Part shown: one piece after another, positions 14,717-22,386 of the stretch
Layout: each line of letters starts with the position of its first letter
Position numbering within the stretch: the first letter of the stretch is position 1
Origin: Gemmatimonadota bacterium
Lineage (GTDB): Bacteria > Gemmatimonadota > Gemmatimonadetes > Longimicrobiales > Longimicrobiaceae
Assembly: GCA_028287185.1 (NCBI GenBank)
Contig: JAQBQD010000155.1
Coordinates: 1-33,608 of the forward strand
Direction: 5' to 3'
DNA: 33,608 bases
Translations under genes and position numbers: made by a program
The notes under the pieces: generated by a model
Database searches by the model: none
Told to the model about the DNA's origin: nothing
The model's input: only the letters and a program-made list of their open reading frames with translations

Positions 14717-15472
14717 CTACCCGCCCACGCGCGTCCACAGCAGCACGGCGCCGCACGAGCCGCCGTTGGTGGTGTTGTACTCGGCGGGGATCTCGGCCGC
14801 GCTGTTGTAGACCTCCACCGCCTCCAGCGCCTCGGTGCTCACGGCGTCGATGTCGTTGTCCGACAGCCGGATGCCGTCCAGGTAGATGGCCATGATGCAC
14901 GCCCGGCCCCCGCCGGCGAAGGAGCGCGGCGACACCAGCCAGTGCTCGTCGTGCCCCGAGCCGCTGTGCGTCTCCACCCGCAGCCCGGGCATGCTGCTGG
15001 ACAGCGCGACGTGCAGCGGCAGGTTCTGCACGGGCAGCAGCTGCTCGCGCGTGCGGAACTTGCCCAGCCCCACGCGCTGGCGATCATAGAACCCGTTGGT
15101 GCGCAAGCGCGTGCGGCTCGCATCGACCTCGGCCGCCACGGTGTCGAGCGCCACCGGCGCGGGCGCCAGCGTCACGTCCACCCCAAGGGTGTCGCCCGCC
15201 GCCAGCTCCAGCGGCATGGCGGCCACCTCGTAGCCCATCCGCTGCACCTGCACGTACTGGATGCCCGCGGGAATGCCGGTGATGCGCGCCGCCCCGCGCG
15301 GATCGGTCACGGCCGACAGGTGCCGGCCCATCACGTCCACGCGGACCCCCGCCAGCGGCGTGCCCGTGCCCGCCTCCACCACGGTCAGGTCCAGCGCCGC
15401 GCGCTGGCCGAGGGCGGCGTGGGGTGCCGCGGCGAGAGCGGCAAGCAGGATCAGGGCGAAAGAGGGACGCAT
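14717..15472 (-). CDS. Plug-only TonB-receptor-like protein with carboxypeptidase-regulatory domain (copy 2)
   Basis: This is a 251-residue secreted paralogue of the next gene, 91 bases upstream of it on the same strand. The signal peptide is MRPSFALILLAALAAAPHAALGQ. A CarbopepD_reg domain follows (about 25-110; TGTPLAGVRVDVMGRHLSAV, then GIPAGIQYVQVQRMGYE). The plug-like region (about 118-251) carries FYDRQRVGLGKFRTREQL, MPGLRVETHSGSG, IYLDGIRLSDNDIDAV, LEAVEVYNSAAEIPAEYN and a terminal CGAVLLWTR. Both copies share the FYDRQ...GLG, YLDGI, IPA(Q/E)YN and CG(V/A)(I/L)L blocks, but the loops differ strongly. No barrel follows. The ribosome site is weak, and other in-frame starts would only lengthen the pre-signal region. 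Confidence 0.75.
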   Translation of the reverse strand: MRPSFALILLAALAAAPHAALGQRAALDLTVVEAGTGTPLAGVRVDVMGRHLSAVTDPRGAARITGIPAGIQYVQVQRMGYEVAAMPLELAAGDTLGVDVTLAPAPVALDTVAAEVDASRTRLRTNGFYDRQRVGLGKFRTREQLLPVQNLPLHVALSSSMPGLRVETHSGSGHDEHWLVSPRSFAGGGRACIMAIYLDGIRLSDNDIDAVSTEALEAVEVYNSAAEIPAEYNTTNGGSCGAVLLWTRVGG

Positions 15473-15834
15473 GGTAGGTTGCCGGATGAAGGACGAAGCG
15501 AGGCCCACATAACACTTAACCGGTCTTTTCCTGCATGTCCAGCGTCGTGTGACGAAGGGTTCTGTCCCGAGGCCGGCCGATCGTCCATTGTCGGGCGGAT
15601 GCACCGGTCGATCGTACGAACGAGACGGTTCGGCAGGAAAGCTCCCGCGGCCGGACGATGGCTATGGGAAGAGGACGCGCGAGGTGTGCCGCATCTGACA
15701 GCGGGGAACGGAGGCGGCCGAGGTGTTCCGTGATCCGACGACATGAGACAGCACCGTTGACCACGCCTCCAACCGAGGTTCAGCAGGGGCTCGGATGGAA
15801 GAGCGTGGATCGCGTCGAACGACGTTGCGGCGGG
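15473..15834. other. Intergenic region between plug-like gene and egtA
   Basis: No gene is supported. The stretch 15505-15525 is relatively AT-rich and includes TTAAGTGTTAT on the minus strand, a plausible -10 region for the plug-like genes. Around 15585-15620 there are CGATCG-type motifs like those in other gaps. No clear terminator for egtA was found beyond a small CGTCG-TT-CGACG stem just after its stop. Confidence 0.35.
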
Positions 15835-17151
15835 TCAGTCCGTGGGATCGGAGGCGAGCACGAGGTGGGACTCGGCCGGCGGGGCGAGGACGGCCGCGCG
15901 GGCGGCGAGGACGTCGTCCGCCGGGCTGCGGCCGCGGCGGGTGTAGGCGTCGAAGTAGGCGCGCGCCTCCGCGAGCGAATCACCATCGACGAACCGCTCC
16001 CCCAGCCGCTCGGCCCCGCCGATGGCGATGGCGAACAGGTAGCGGGCAGCGGCGCCGATCTCCGCATCCGCCAGCCCGTCACGGCCGGCGCGCGCGAGGA
16101 GATCGGAATCGGGATCGCCCAGCAGCTCGCGGGCTTCCGCGGATGCACGGATGTCGTACGTCATGCCGGCGAGCAGCACGAGGGGCGCGGCGTACCAGTC
16201 GGCGTGCACGGCGTCGATGGACCGCGCCTCCACGAATCCCTTGGGGCGCACCTCGGGAAAGAGCGTGGTGAGGTGCGTCCGCCAGTCGTCCGGCGTCGCC
16301 AGGCCGCGCGCGTTCCACTCGGCGAACGGGGGCCAGCCGTCGTCCCCGTCGCCCAGCAGGATGGCGGGCGCGGCCAGCGCGAAGGCCAGGTACTCGGCCA
16401 CGGGATCGGCGCCGCAGGGAAAGATGCCCGTGCGCCCGCCGTCCAGCTCGCGCCACACCCGCGCGCGAAAGCTGCGCTCGCCCGTCGGACGACCTCGATA
16501 CACGGGCGAGCTGGCGAAGGCGGCCACCAGCACGGGCGCGGCGGCGTTCAGCAGGCGCCAGGTGTCCAGCGGGCGCGGGCCCCAGTCCAGGCTGGCCTGG
16601 AACGCCGCCGTCTGCCGCATCATCCGCGTGCCGCCGGTGCCCGCCGCGTCCAGGAAGCGCGTGAGCCGCACGTAGCGCCGGCCGGGAAGCTGGAGCGGCA
16701 GGTCATCGACGGTGCCCTCCGGCTCGATGCCGACGGAGAGCGCATCCACTCCGCTCTCCCGCAGGAATTCCGTGAGCGGGCGCACGGTGCCGCGCAGCGA
16801 GGCCGTGAGCGCCCCGACGGAGCCCGCGGCGGGGGCGCTCAGCTCGATCTGCCCGCCCGGCTCGTAGCTGATGACCCCGCCGTCGCGCAGGGCGAAGCAC
16901 GGCACCCCGTACGGCGACGCATCCTCGCGCCAGCAGTGCATCTCCCCGAACCGGCGCAGCAGCGGCAGCGTCGCCAGGCCGCCGTCGGGAGACTGGATGG
17001 GGACCGGCTTCCGCGTGTCGGCCGACACCGGGATCAGCTCCACCTCCGCGCCGATCCGCCGTGGGCCGGGCACGCGCGGACCCAGCGCGAAGGCGTTCTC
17101 GCGCAGGTCCGCCTCCAGCGCGGCGGCGGGGATGGGGCCGGGGGCCGTCAC
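15835..17151 (-). CDS. egtA: Glutamate-cysteine ligase, EgtA-type (ergothioneine synthesis)
   Basis: This 438-residue cytosolic enzyme of the GCS2 glutamate-cysteine ligase family joins glutamate and cysteine with ATP to give gamma-glutamylcysteine. Visible family features are IGAEVEL (33-39), an ATP/substrate core with SYEPGGQIELS (95-105), RTGIFPCG and DDWRTHLTTLFPEVRPKGFVEAR. The length fits EgtA-like ligases. The gene starts at a GTG that overlaps the stop of egtD by GTGA, so it is translationally coupled and is last in the egtB-egtD-egtA operon. That context makes the ergothioneine role much more likely than glutathione synthesis, since no glutathione synthetase gene is nearby. Confidence 0.88.
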   Translation of the reverse strand: MTAPGPIPAAALEADLRENAFALGPRVPGPRRIGAEVELIPVSADTRKPVPIQSPDGGLATLPLLRRFGEMHCWREDASPYGVPCFALRDGGVISYEPGGQIELSAPAAGSVGALTASLRGTVRPLTEFLRESGVDALSVGIEPEGTVDDLPLQLPGRRYVRLTRFLDAAGTGGTRMMRQTAAFQASLDWGPRPLDTWRLLNAAAPVLVAAFASSPVYRGRPTGERSFRARVWRELDGGRTGIFPCGADPVAEYLAFALAAPAILLGDGDDGWPPFAEWNARGLATPDDWRTHLTTLFPEVRPKGFVEARSIDAVHADWYAAPLVLLAGMTYDIRASAEARELLGDPDSDLLARAGRDGLADAEIGAAARYLFAIAIGGAERLGERFVDGDSLAEARAYFDAYTRRGRSPADDVLAARAAVLAPPAESHLVLASDPTD

Positions 17152-18104
17152 GCGGGCGCGCCCAGCACCAGGGCGTACAGCCCCTCGCCGTCCGTCTCCC
17201 AGCGCTCCACGGCCAGGCCGGCGGCGGCGAACATGGCGTCCACGCTGGCGCGGTCGTGCTTGCAGCTCACCTCGGTGCGGATGGATTCGCCGGCATCGAG
17301 CCGGATGATGCCCAGGCCGGGAATGGCGACGGTCTGCGGCGCGGGCGCAACGAGGTGCATCTCGATGCGGTGCCGCTCGCGGTCATAGAACGCGTGGTGG
17401 CGGTAGGCGTCCACGTCGAAATCCGCCCCCGTCTCGTGGTTCAACACGCGCAGCATGTTGCGGTTGAACTCGGCCGTGACCCCCGCGGCGTCGTTGTACG
17501 CGGTTTCGATCCGCGCCACCTCCTTGCGCTGGTCCACGCCCATCAGGAAGCGGTCGCCCGGGCCCATGCGCCGGCGCACCGTCTCCAGCAGCCGCACGGC
17601 CGCCCCTTCCGCGAAGTTGCCGATGGTGCTGCCCAGGAAGGCGTGCAGCACGGGCGCGGGCAGCCCCGGCGGCAGCGTGAAGGGCTCCGCCATGTCCGCC
17701 GCGACGGGGTGCACGGCAAGGGTGGGATACTCGGCCGTGAGCCCTTCCGCGATCTCGCGCAGGAACGACGCGGACACGTCCACCGGCACGTACGCGCGGC
17801 CGGAGCCGGCGGCGGCCATGGCATCGAGGATGATGCGCGTCTTCACCGCGGCGCCGGCACCCAGCTCCACCAGCGAGGCGGGGAGCAGCTCGCCGATCCA
17901 GCGCGGCATCCAGCGCTCCAGCAGCGCGCGCTCGGTGCGGGTCAGGTAGTACTCGGGCAGCCGCGTGATCTCCTCGAACAGAAGCGAGCCGCGCACGTCG
18001 TAGAAGAACTTGGGCGACAGCTCCTTCTGCGGGCGCGACAGGCCCTCCCGGAGCTCGGCCAGCAGCGCGCCGCCGGCCTGGGGGCGTGCGGTGGCCTCAG
18101 GCAT
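17148..18104 (-). CDS. egtD: L-histidine N-alpha-methyltransferase EgtD
   Basis: This is a 318-residue cytosolic SAM-dependent enzyme that trimethylates histidine to hercynine, the first dedicated step of ergothioneine synthesis. Family landmarks are clear: LSPKFFYDVRGSLLFEEIT with RLPEYYLTRTE (30-58), the SAM-binding LVELGAGAAVKT (78-89), VPVDVSASFL, FLGSTIGNF, LMGVDQRKEV, AYNDAAGVTAEFN and EVSCKH. The length matches known EgtD proteins (about 320). It overlaps egtB upstream by 8 bases and egtA downstream by 4, so the three form one tight operon. The call rests on near-continuous family-specific motifs rather than context alone. Confidence 0.95.
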   Translation of the reverse strand: MPEATARPQAGGALLAELREGLSRPQKELSPKFFYDVRGSLLFEEITRLPEYYLTRTERALLERWMPRWIGELLPASLVELGAGAAVKTRIILDAMAAAGSGRAYVPVDVSASFLREIAEGLTAEYPTLAVHPVAADMAEPFTLPPGLPAPVLHAFLGSTIGNFAEGAAVRLLETVRRRMGPGDRFLMGVDQRKEVARIETAYNDAAGVTAEFNRNMLRVLNHETGADFDVDAYRHHAFYDRERHRIEMHLVAPAPQTVAIPGLGIIRLDAGESIRTEVSCKHDRASVDAMFAAAGLAVERWETDGEGLYALVLGAPA

Positions 18105-19425
18105 CGCGCGCCACCCGGAAGCCGCTGAAGATCTGCCTGCGGATGGGATAGTCCCAGTTGCGGAAGGTGTTGCGCACGGCCCCCGGGCGCGTGGCCCACG
18201 ACCCGCCCCGCAGCACCTTGTACTCGGGCCCGAAGAAGACCTGCGAGTACTCGGCGTACGGGAACGCCCGGAACCCCGGCCAGCCGGAGAGGTCGCTGGA
18301 CGTCCACTCCCACACGTCGCCGATCATCCCGTAGCACCCGATGGGCGACACGTTGAGCGGGTACGCGCCCACCGGCGCCGGCTCGAAGGCGAGCTGGTCC
18401 AGGTTGGCGTGCAACGGGCCCGGCGGCTCGTCGCCCCAGGGATACATGCGCTTCGCACCCGCCGCCGGGTCCCACGAGGCGGCCGCCTCCCACTCGTGCT
18501 CCGTGGGCAGGCGGGCGCCGGCCCAGCGGCAGTAGGCCTCGGCCTCGTGCCAGCAGACGTGGCAGACGGGCACCTGCGGGTCCAGCGCCTCCATGCGGTC
18601 CATCCGGCGCACCGTCCACCCTTCCGCGCCGCGCGCCCAGAACTGCGGCGCCTCCACCTTCGACTCGCGGAGCCACGCCCACCCGGCATCGGACCACAGC
18701 TCGCGCCGCGTGTAGCCGCCGTCCTCCAGGAAGCGCAGGTACTCCGCGTTGGTCACCGGCGCGGCGCCGATGCGGAAAGGCGGCAGCTCCACGCGGTGCG
18801 CGGGGCGCTCGTTGTCGTAGGCGGCCGAGCGGTCGTCCGTGCCGATCTCCACCGGGCCGCCGGGAAAGCGCACCATGCCGTCCGCGTCCGCGGGGACGGG
18901 GCGGGCGGCGGGGGGGCGCACGGCGCGGGGCGCGCGGTAGGGCGCGTCCGTCTTGAGCTGGAGCGCCTGGAGGATGGTCTCATCGTGCTGGTACTCGTGC
19001 TGGGCGACCATGCGGAACACGTAGCCGTCGCGCAGCAGCTCGGGGCTCACGTTCGCCGCCTCCGTGGGCGGCTGGACGAGGTGGTCCAGCACGCGGCGGC
19101 GCACCTCGCCCATCACCTGGAGCGTGCCGGCGATGCCGGGCAGGGGCAGGGCGCCGCGCGTGGAGCGGGGGTTCTCGAACGGGTTGTACATCCCGGGCAT
19201 CTCCACGAACTCCACCGGGCCTTCCAGGTTGCGCACCAGCCACAGCTCCTCGAAGTGGGCGATGTGGCCCAGGTCCCACAGCACGGGGCTCATGAGGGTG
19301 GAATGCTGCGCGTGCAGCTCGCTCTCGCTGAGCGGGCCCACCAGCAGCAGCGTTCGCTCGCGCGCGTCCGCCAGCAGCTCGGCCGCCTGCGAGGGGGTGA
19401 GGTCGCCCACGTGGGGTACGCTCAT
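18097..19425 (-). CDS. egtB: Hercynine oxygenase EgtB (sulfoxide synthase)
   Basis: This 442-residue non-haem iron enzyme joins hercynine to a thiol with O2 to form the sulfoxide precursor of ergothioneine. The N-terminal DinB_2 domain supplies the three iron-ligand histidines: His54 in DLGHIAHFEE, and His143 and His147 in AQHEYQHDET. The C-terminal FGE-sulfatase domain (about 175-442) carries FPGGPVEIGT, ARLPTEHEWEAAA, GDVWEWTSSDLSG, LRGGSWAT and a final NWDYPIRRQIFSGFR. Arg87 and Arg90 (ENPRSTRG) and Asp425 match positions I recall as binding gamma-glutamylcysteine in the mycobacterial enzyme, which fits the linked egtA. ATG at 19425 was chosen because upstream in-frame sequence is not EgtB-like. 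It has no strong ribosome site. First gene of egtBDA. Confidence 0.95.
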   Translation of the reverse strand: MSVPHVGDLTPSQAAELLADARERTLLLVGPLSESELHAQHSTLMSPVLWDLGHIAHFEELWLVRNLEGPVEFVEMPGMYNPFENPRSTRGALPLPGIAGTLQVMGEVRRRVLDHLVQPPTEAANVSPELLRDGYVFRMVAQHEYQHDETILQALQLKTDAPYRAPRAVRPPAARPVPADADGMVRFPGGPVEIGTDDRSAAYDNERPAHRVELPPFRIGAAPVTNAEYLRFLEDGGYTRRELWSDAGWAWLRESKVEAPQFWARGAEGWTVRRMDRMEALDPQVPVCHVCWHEAEAYCRWAGARLPTEHEWEAAASWDPAAGAKRMYPWGDEPPGPLHANLDQLAFEPAPVGAYPLNVSPIGCYGMIGDVWEWTSSDLSGWPGFRAFPYAEYSQVFFGPEYKVLRGGSWATRPGAVRNTFRNWDYPIRRQIFSGFRVARDA

Positions 19426-19822
19426 TGGATCGGGCGCTTCCGGGGAGGTGTCGAGCGGCGGGTGACGGGGCCCGCCCCAAGGTAGTGCAAGCCGCCGCGG
19501 CCGCCCAAGGTTCCCGCGCGAGAAGGCGCGGGAGGTGTTGTGCGTGGCTGCGGGCGCGGCGGATTGGCGGGTCGGCAGGGACATCGCAAACCTCGGCGCG
19601 CCCGCGCAATTTCGGTGCCTGTACGGGTTACAGGATCGGCATCGACCCCTCCACGTCGAGCGGCTCCTGGTTCCTAACGGTTCGGGAGATTCGAGTTACG
19701 GGAGTCGGTCGTCATCGTCTGTTCCTACGAGCCCATCCCGACGGGCTGACGGTGGTCCACCCCCGGATGCCGGTCCGCGTCTCCGGCTCGGACGATCCCG
19801 ACCACTCCGCAGCGCGGTCGGA
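19426..19822. other. Upstream region of the egt operon with promoter and dyads
   Basis: No gene is present. On the minus strand TTGGGC (19503-19508) and TACCTT (19479-19484), 18 bases apart, form a fair promoter about 50 bases before egtB. An 8-bp inverted repeat, TCCCGCGC/GCGCGGGA (19512-19533), lies just upstream of the -35. A second dyad, CCTGTA/TACAGG (19618-19634), lies further up. Either could bind a regulator. No terminator for the MFS gene is obvious, so read-through into egtB is possible. Confidence 0.4.
19479..19508 (-). promoter_or_regulatory. Candidate promoter of egtBDA
   Basis: TTGGGC and TACCTT are separated by 18 bases, giving a predicted leader of about 45 bases before the egtB ATG. 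It is an imperfect match to the sigma-70 consensus, so it remains a candidate. Confidence 0.35.
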
Positions 19823-21373
19823 TCACGGCGCCGCCCGATCCCCGGTGCCGACGCCCGCGCGGGGGTCGGGGATGAGCAGCGCGCCGGCGGATGCGGTAAG
19901 CGCCAGGCCGGCACAGAGAAAGAGGACGCGGCGGAAGGCATCCCCGAACGAGTCGTCCAGCGCCGCGCGTACGGCGCGCGCCTGCGGGGCGGGGAGGCCC
20001 GCCGGTACCTCCGCGGCGGCCAGGCGGTCGCGCTGGCGCAGGAGCGACTCGCGCGCGGCGGGCGGCAGGCTCAGGCGCTCCGTCCGCCGGTCCAACGCGC
20101 CGCCGAAGGTGCCGGCGGCGAGCGATCCCATCGCCGCGATCGCCAGCAGCGCGGCCGTCCGCGAGACGGCGTTGTTCACGCCGCTGGCGAGGCCGGCGTG
20201 GCGCTCCTCCACCGCCGCCATCACGGTCGCGGTGAGCGGCGCGACGGCGATCGCCATTCCCAGGCCCAGCACGAAGATGCCGGGGAACACCGAGGCCCAG
20301 TATCCACCGCCCCTGCCGCCCAGGCCCAGCAGCGCCAGGCCCAGCGCCGCCACCGCGGGTCCCACCAGCAGCGGCCGGCGCGCACCGTGGCGCGTGGCCC
20401 AGGCGCCGGAGCGGGGCGAGAGCAGCAGCATGAGCACCGTGAACGGCAGCAGCGACGCACCCGCCGCCGTGGGCCCGTAGCCCTGCACCTGCACCAGGTC
20501 GAACGGCAGGAAGTACAGCGCGCCGGACAGGGCGCCGTAGAGGAGCAGCGTCAGCAGGTTGGCGCCGGCGAACACGGGCGAGCGGAAGAGCCCCAGCGGC
20601 ACCATGGGCTCGCGCGTCCGCGCCTCCACCGCGACGAAGGCGGCCAGCGCCAGCACGCCGCCCGCGAGCGCGGCGATCACCAGCGCGTCGCCCATCCCGC
20701 GCCGCGGCCCCTCCGTGAGCCCGAACGCCAGCCCGCCCAGCGCCAGCGTTCCCAGCATCGCGCCCCACAGGTCCGGCCGCCCGGGCGAGGGGTCGCGCGT
20801 CTCGGGCACGTGCAGGGCGAGGACGGCCAGGACGACCGCGGCCAGCGGCACGTTGATGAAGAACGCCCAGCGCCACGACAGCCGCTCCACCAGGAAGCCC
20901 CCGACCACCGGGCCGATGCCGGCCGCGACGGACGTGAGGCCCGACCAGGTGCCGATGGCACGCGCCCGCTGGTCCGCCGGAAAGCTGGATTGCAGGATGG
21001 CGAGGCTGCCCGGCACCAGAAGCGCGCCGCCCACGCCCTGCGCCGCCCGCGCGGCGATCAGCCAACCCGTTCCCGGCGCCATGCCGCACGCCGCGGACGC
21101 CAGCGCGAAGATGCCCGTGCCCCACGCGAACACGCGCCGCCGCCCCCAGCGGTCGCCCAGCGATCCGCCGACGAGAAGCAGCGCGGCCAGGAAGAGCGCG
21201 TACGCCTCCACCACCCACTGCATGTCGGCCGCGTCCGCCCGCAGCGCGCGCTGCATCACCGGCAGCGCCACGTTCACCACGGTGCCGTCCACGAACACCA
21301 TCCCCGACCCCAGCACCGCCGCCGCCAGGATCCACCCGCCGCGAAACCTCCCCTCCCCGCCCGGCTCGCTCAA
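19823..21373 (-). CDS. MFS drug/metabolite exporter, DHA2 (14-TM) family
   Basis: This inner-membrane major-facilitator protein of about 516 residues has 14 hydrophobic segments. DHA2/EmrB-QacA signatures are present: GTVVNVALPVMQRAL in helix 1, WVVEAYALFLAALLLVGGSL, motif A as GDRWGRRRVF, GPVVGGFLVERLSWRWAFFIN (motif C region) and a long polar loop near the C-terminus before the last helix. It should export a small molecule by proton antiport. The start used is a TTG at 21373 with AGGGG 5 bases upstream. The longest open frame (to 21622) adds about 83 non-protein-like residues. It lies upstream of egtBDA on the same strand and is divergent from the ABC importer, so an ergothioneine-linked substrate is possible but unproven. 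Confidence 0.85.
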   Translation of the reverse strand: MSEPGGEGRFRGGWILAAAVLGSGMVFVDGTVVNVALPVMQRALRADAADMQWVVEAYALFLAALLLVGGSLGDRWGRRRVFAWGTGIFALASAACGMAPGTGWLIAARAAQGVGGALLVPGSLAILQSSFPADQRARAIGTWSGLTSVAAGIGPVVGGFLVERLSWRWAFFINVPLAAVVLAVLALHVPETRDPSPGRPDLWGAMLGTLALGGLAFGLTEGPRRGMGDALVIAALAGGVLALAAFVAVEARTREPMVPLGLFRSPVFAGANLLTLLLYGALSGALYFLPFDLVQVQGYGPTAAGASLLPFTVLMLLLSPRSGAWATRHGARRPLLVGPAVAALGLALLGLGGRGGGYWASVFPGIFVLGLGMAIAVAPLTATVMAAVEERHAGLASGVNNAVSRTAALLAIAAMGSLAAGTFGGALDRRTERLSLPPAARESLLRQRDRLAAAEVPAGLPAPQARAVRAALDDSFGDAFRRVLFLCAGLALTASAGALLIPDPRAGVGTGDRAAP

Positions 21374-21609
21374 CGGAACCCCTGTTCCCAGGTGATGCGG
21401 ATGGATGCGATCCCTCCATCGAGCACGATCCGCGGCGGATCGGGGGACGCGGAGTCCCGGCGCCGCGCAACGATCGGAGGGAAGCGCCGCATCGATCCCC
21501 GCGCGGCGTGCTTTCCCGCGGAACGTGCGCGGCGTAAGCTTCGGTCGATGGCCCGCGCAACCGTCCGTGGAAGTTTGTGCATCCACCTTCTCCAGCGCCA
21601 CATTCTTAG

Positions 21610-22386
21610 ATGACGCACCCACCGGACGGGCCCGTCGAGGTCGATTCCACCCGTCCCCGGCTCTCCGCCGAGGGCGTGGCGAAGCGCTTCGGCAACGTGG
21701 CGGCGCTGGACGGGGTGTCGCTGGAGGTGCGGGCGGGGGAGTGCGTGGCGCTGGTGGGCGAGAGCGGATCGGGCAAGACCACGCTGCTGCGCTGCTTCAA
21801 CCGCATGACCGACCCGGACGCCGGCACCGTGCGCGTGGACGGCGCGGACGTGCGCGGCGCCGATCCCGTGGCGCTGCGGCGGCGCATCGGCTACGTGCCG
21901 CAGGACGGCGGGCTGCTGCCGCACTGGCGCGTGGCGCGCAACGTGTCGCTCGTCCCCTGGCTGCGCGGCGAGGGCGACGTGGACGCCGTGGCGGCGCGGG
22001 CCCTGGAGCGCGTCGGCCTTCCGGCGGCGGAGTTCGGCGCGCGGTGGCCGCGGGAGCTTTCCGGCGGGCAGCGGCAGCGCGTGGCGATCGCCCGGGCACT
22101 GGCGGGCGATCCCGGCATCGTGCTGCTGGACGAGCCCTTCGGCGCGCTGGACGCCATCACCCGCGCGGAGCTGCAGGACGCGTTCGATGCACTCCGTCGC
22201 ACGATGCGGATCACCGCCGTGCTCGTCACCCACGACCTGCACGAAGCCGTGCGCCTGGCCGACCGCATCGCCGTGCTGCGCCGAGGCCGCATCGAGCAGT
22301 GCGCCGCGCCCGGCGTCCTGCTCGCGAGCCCATCGACCGAGTACGTCCGCGACCTGCTGGCCCGCGCCCACGTGGAGGCCGCATGA
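21610..22386 (+). CDS. ABC transporter ATPase, betaine/ergothioneine-importer type
   Basis: This 258-residue cytosolic ATPase has Walker A GESGSGKTT (50-58), an A-loop/Q-loop region with YVPQDGGLLPHW, signature ELSGGQRQRVAIARAL (about 148) and Walker B IVLLDEPFGALD (about 169), then the H-loop TAVLVTHDLHEAVRLAD. It is of the OpuA/OpuC/EgtV class and lacks the C-terminal CBS pair of many OpuCA proteins, as EgtV-like ATPases also may. Its stop overlaps the start of the fused permease gene by ATGA. No ribosome site is visible before ATG (CACATTCTTAG precedes it), so the transcript may be leaderless. The substrate is inferred from the partner and the adjacent egt genes. Confidence 0.9.
   Translation: MTHPPDGPVEVDSTRPRLSAEGVAKRFGNVAALDGVSLEVRAGECVALVGESGSGKTTLLRCFNRMTDPDAGTVRVDGADVRGADPVALRRRIGYVPQDGGLLPHWRVARNVSLVPWLRGEGDVDAVAARALERVGLPAAEFGARWPRELSGGQRQRVAIARALAGDPGIVLLDEPFGALDAITRAELQDAFDALRRTMRITAVLVTHDLHEAVRLADRIAVLRRGRIEQCAAPGVLLASPSTEYVRDLLARAHVEAA

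Noticed and set aside
18097-19425. Ovothiol synthase OvoA or selenoneine synthase SenA instead of EgtB
   Set aside because: OvoA carries a C-terminal methyltransferase that is absent here, and no selenosugar gene is nearby. egtD and egtA linkage and the gamma-glutamylcysteine-type arginines favour EgtB.
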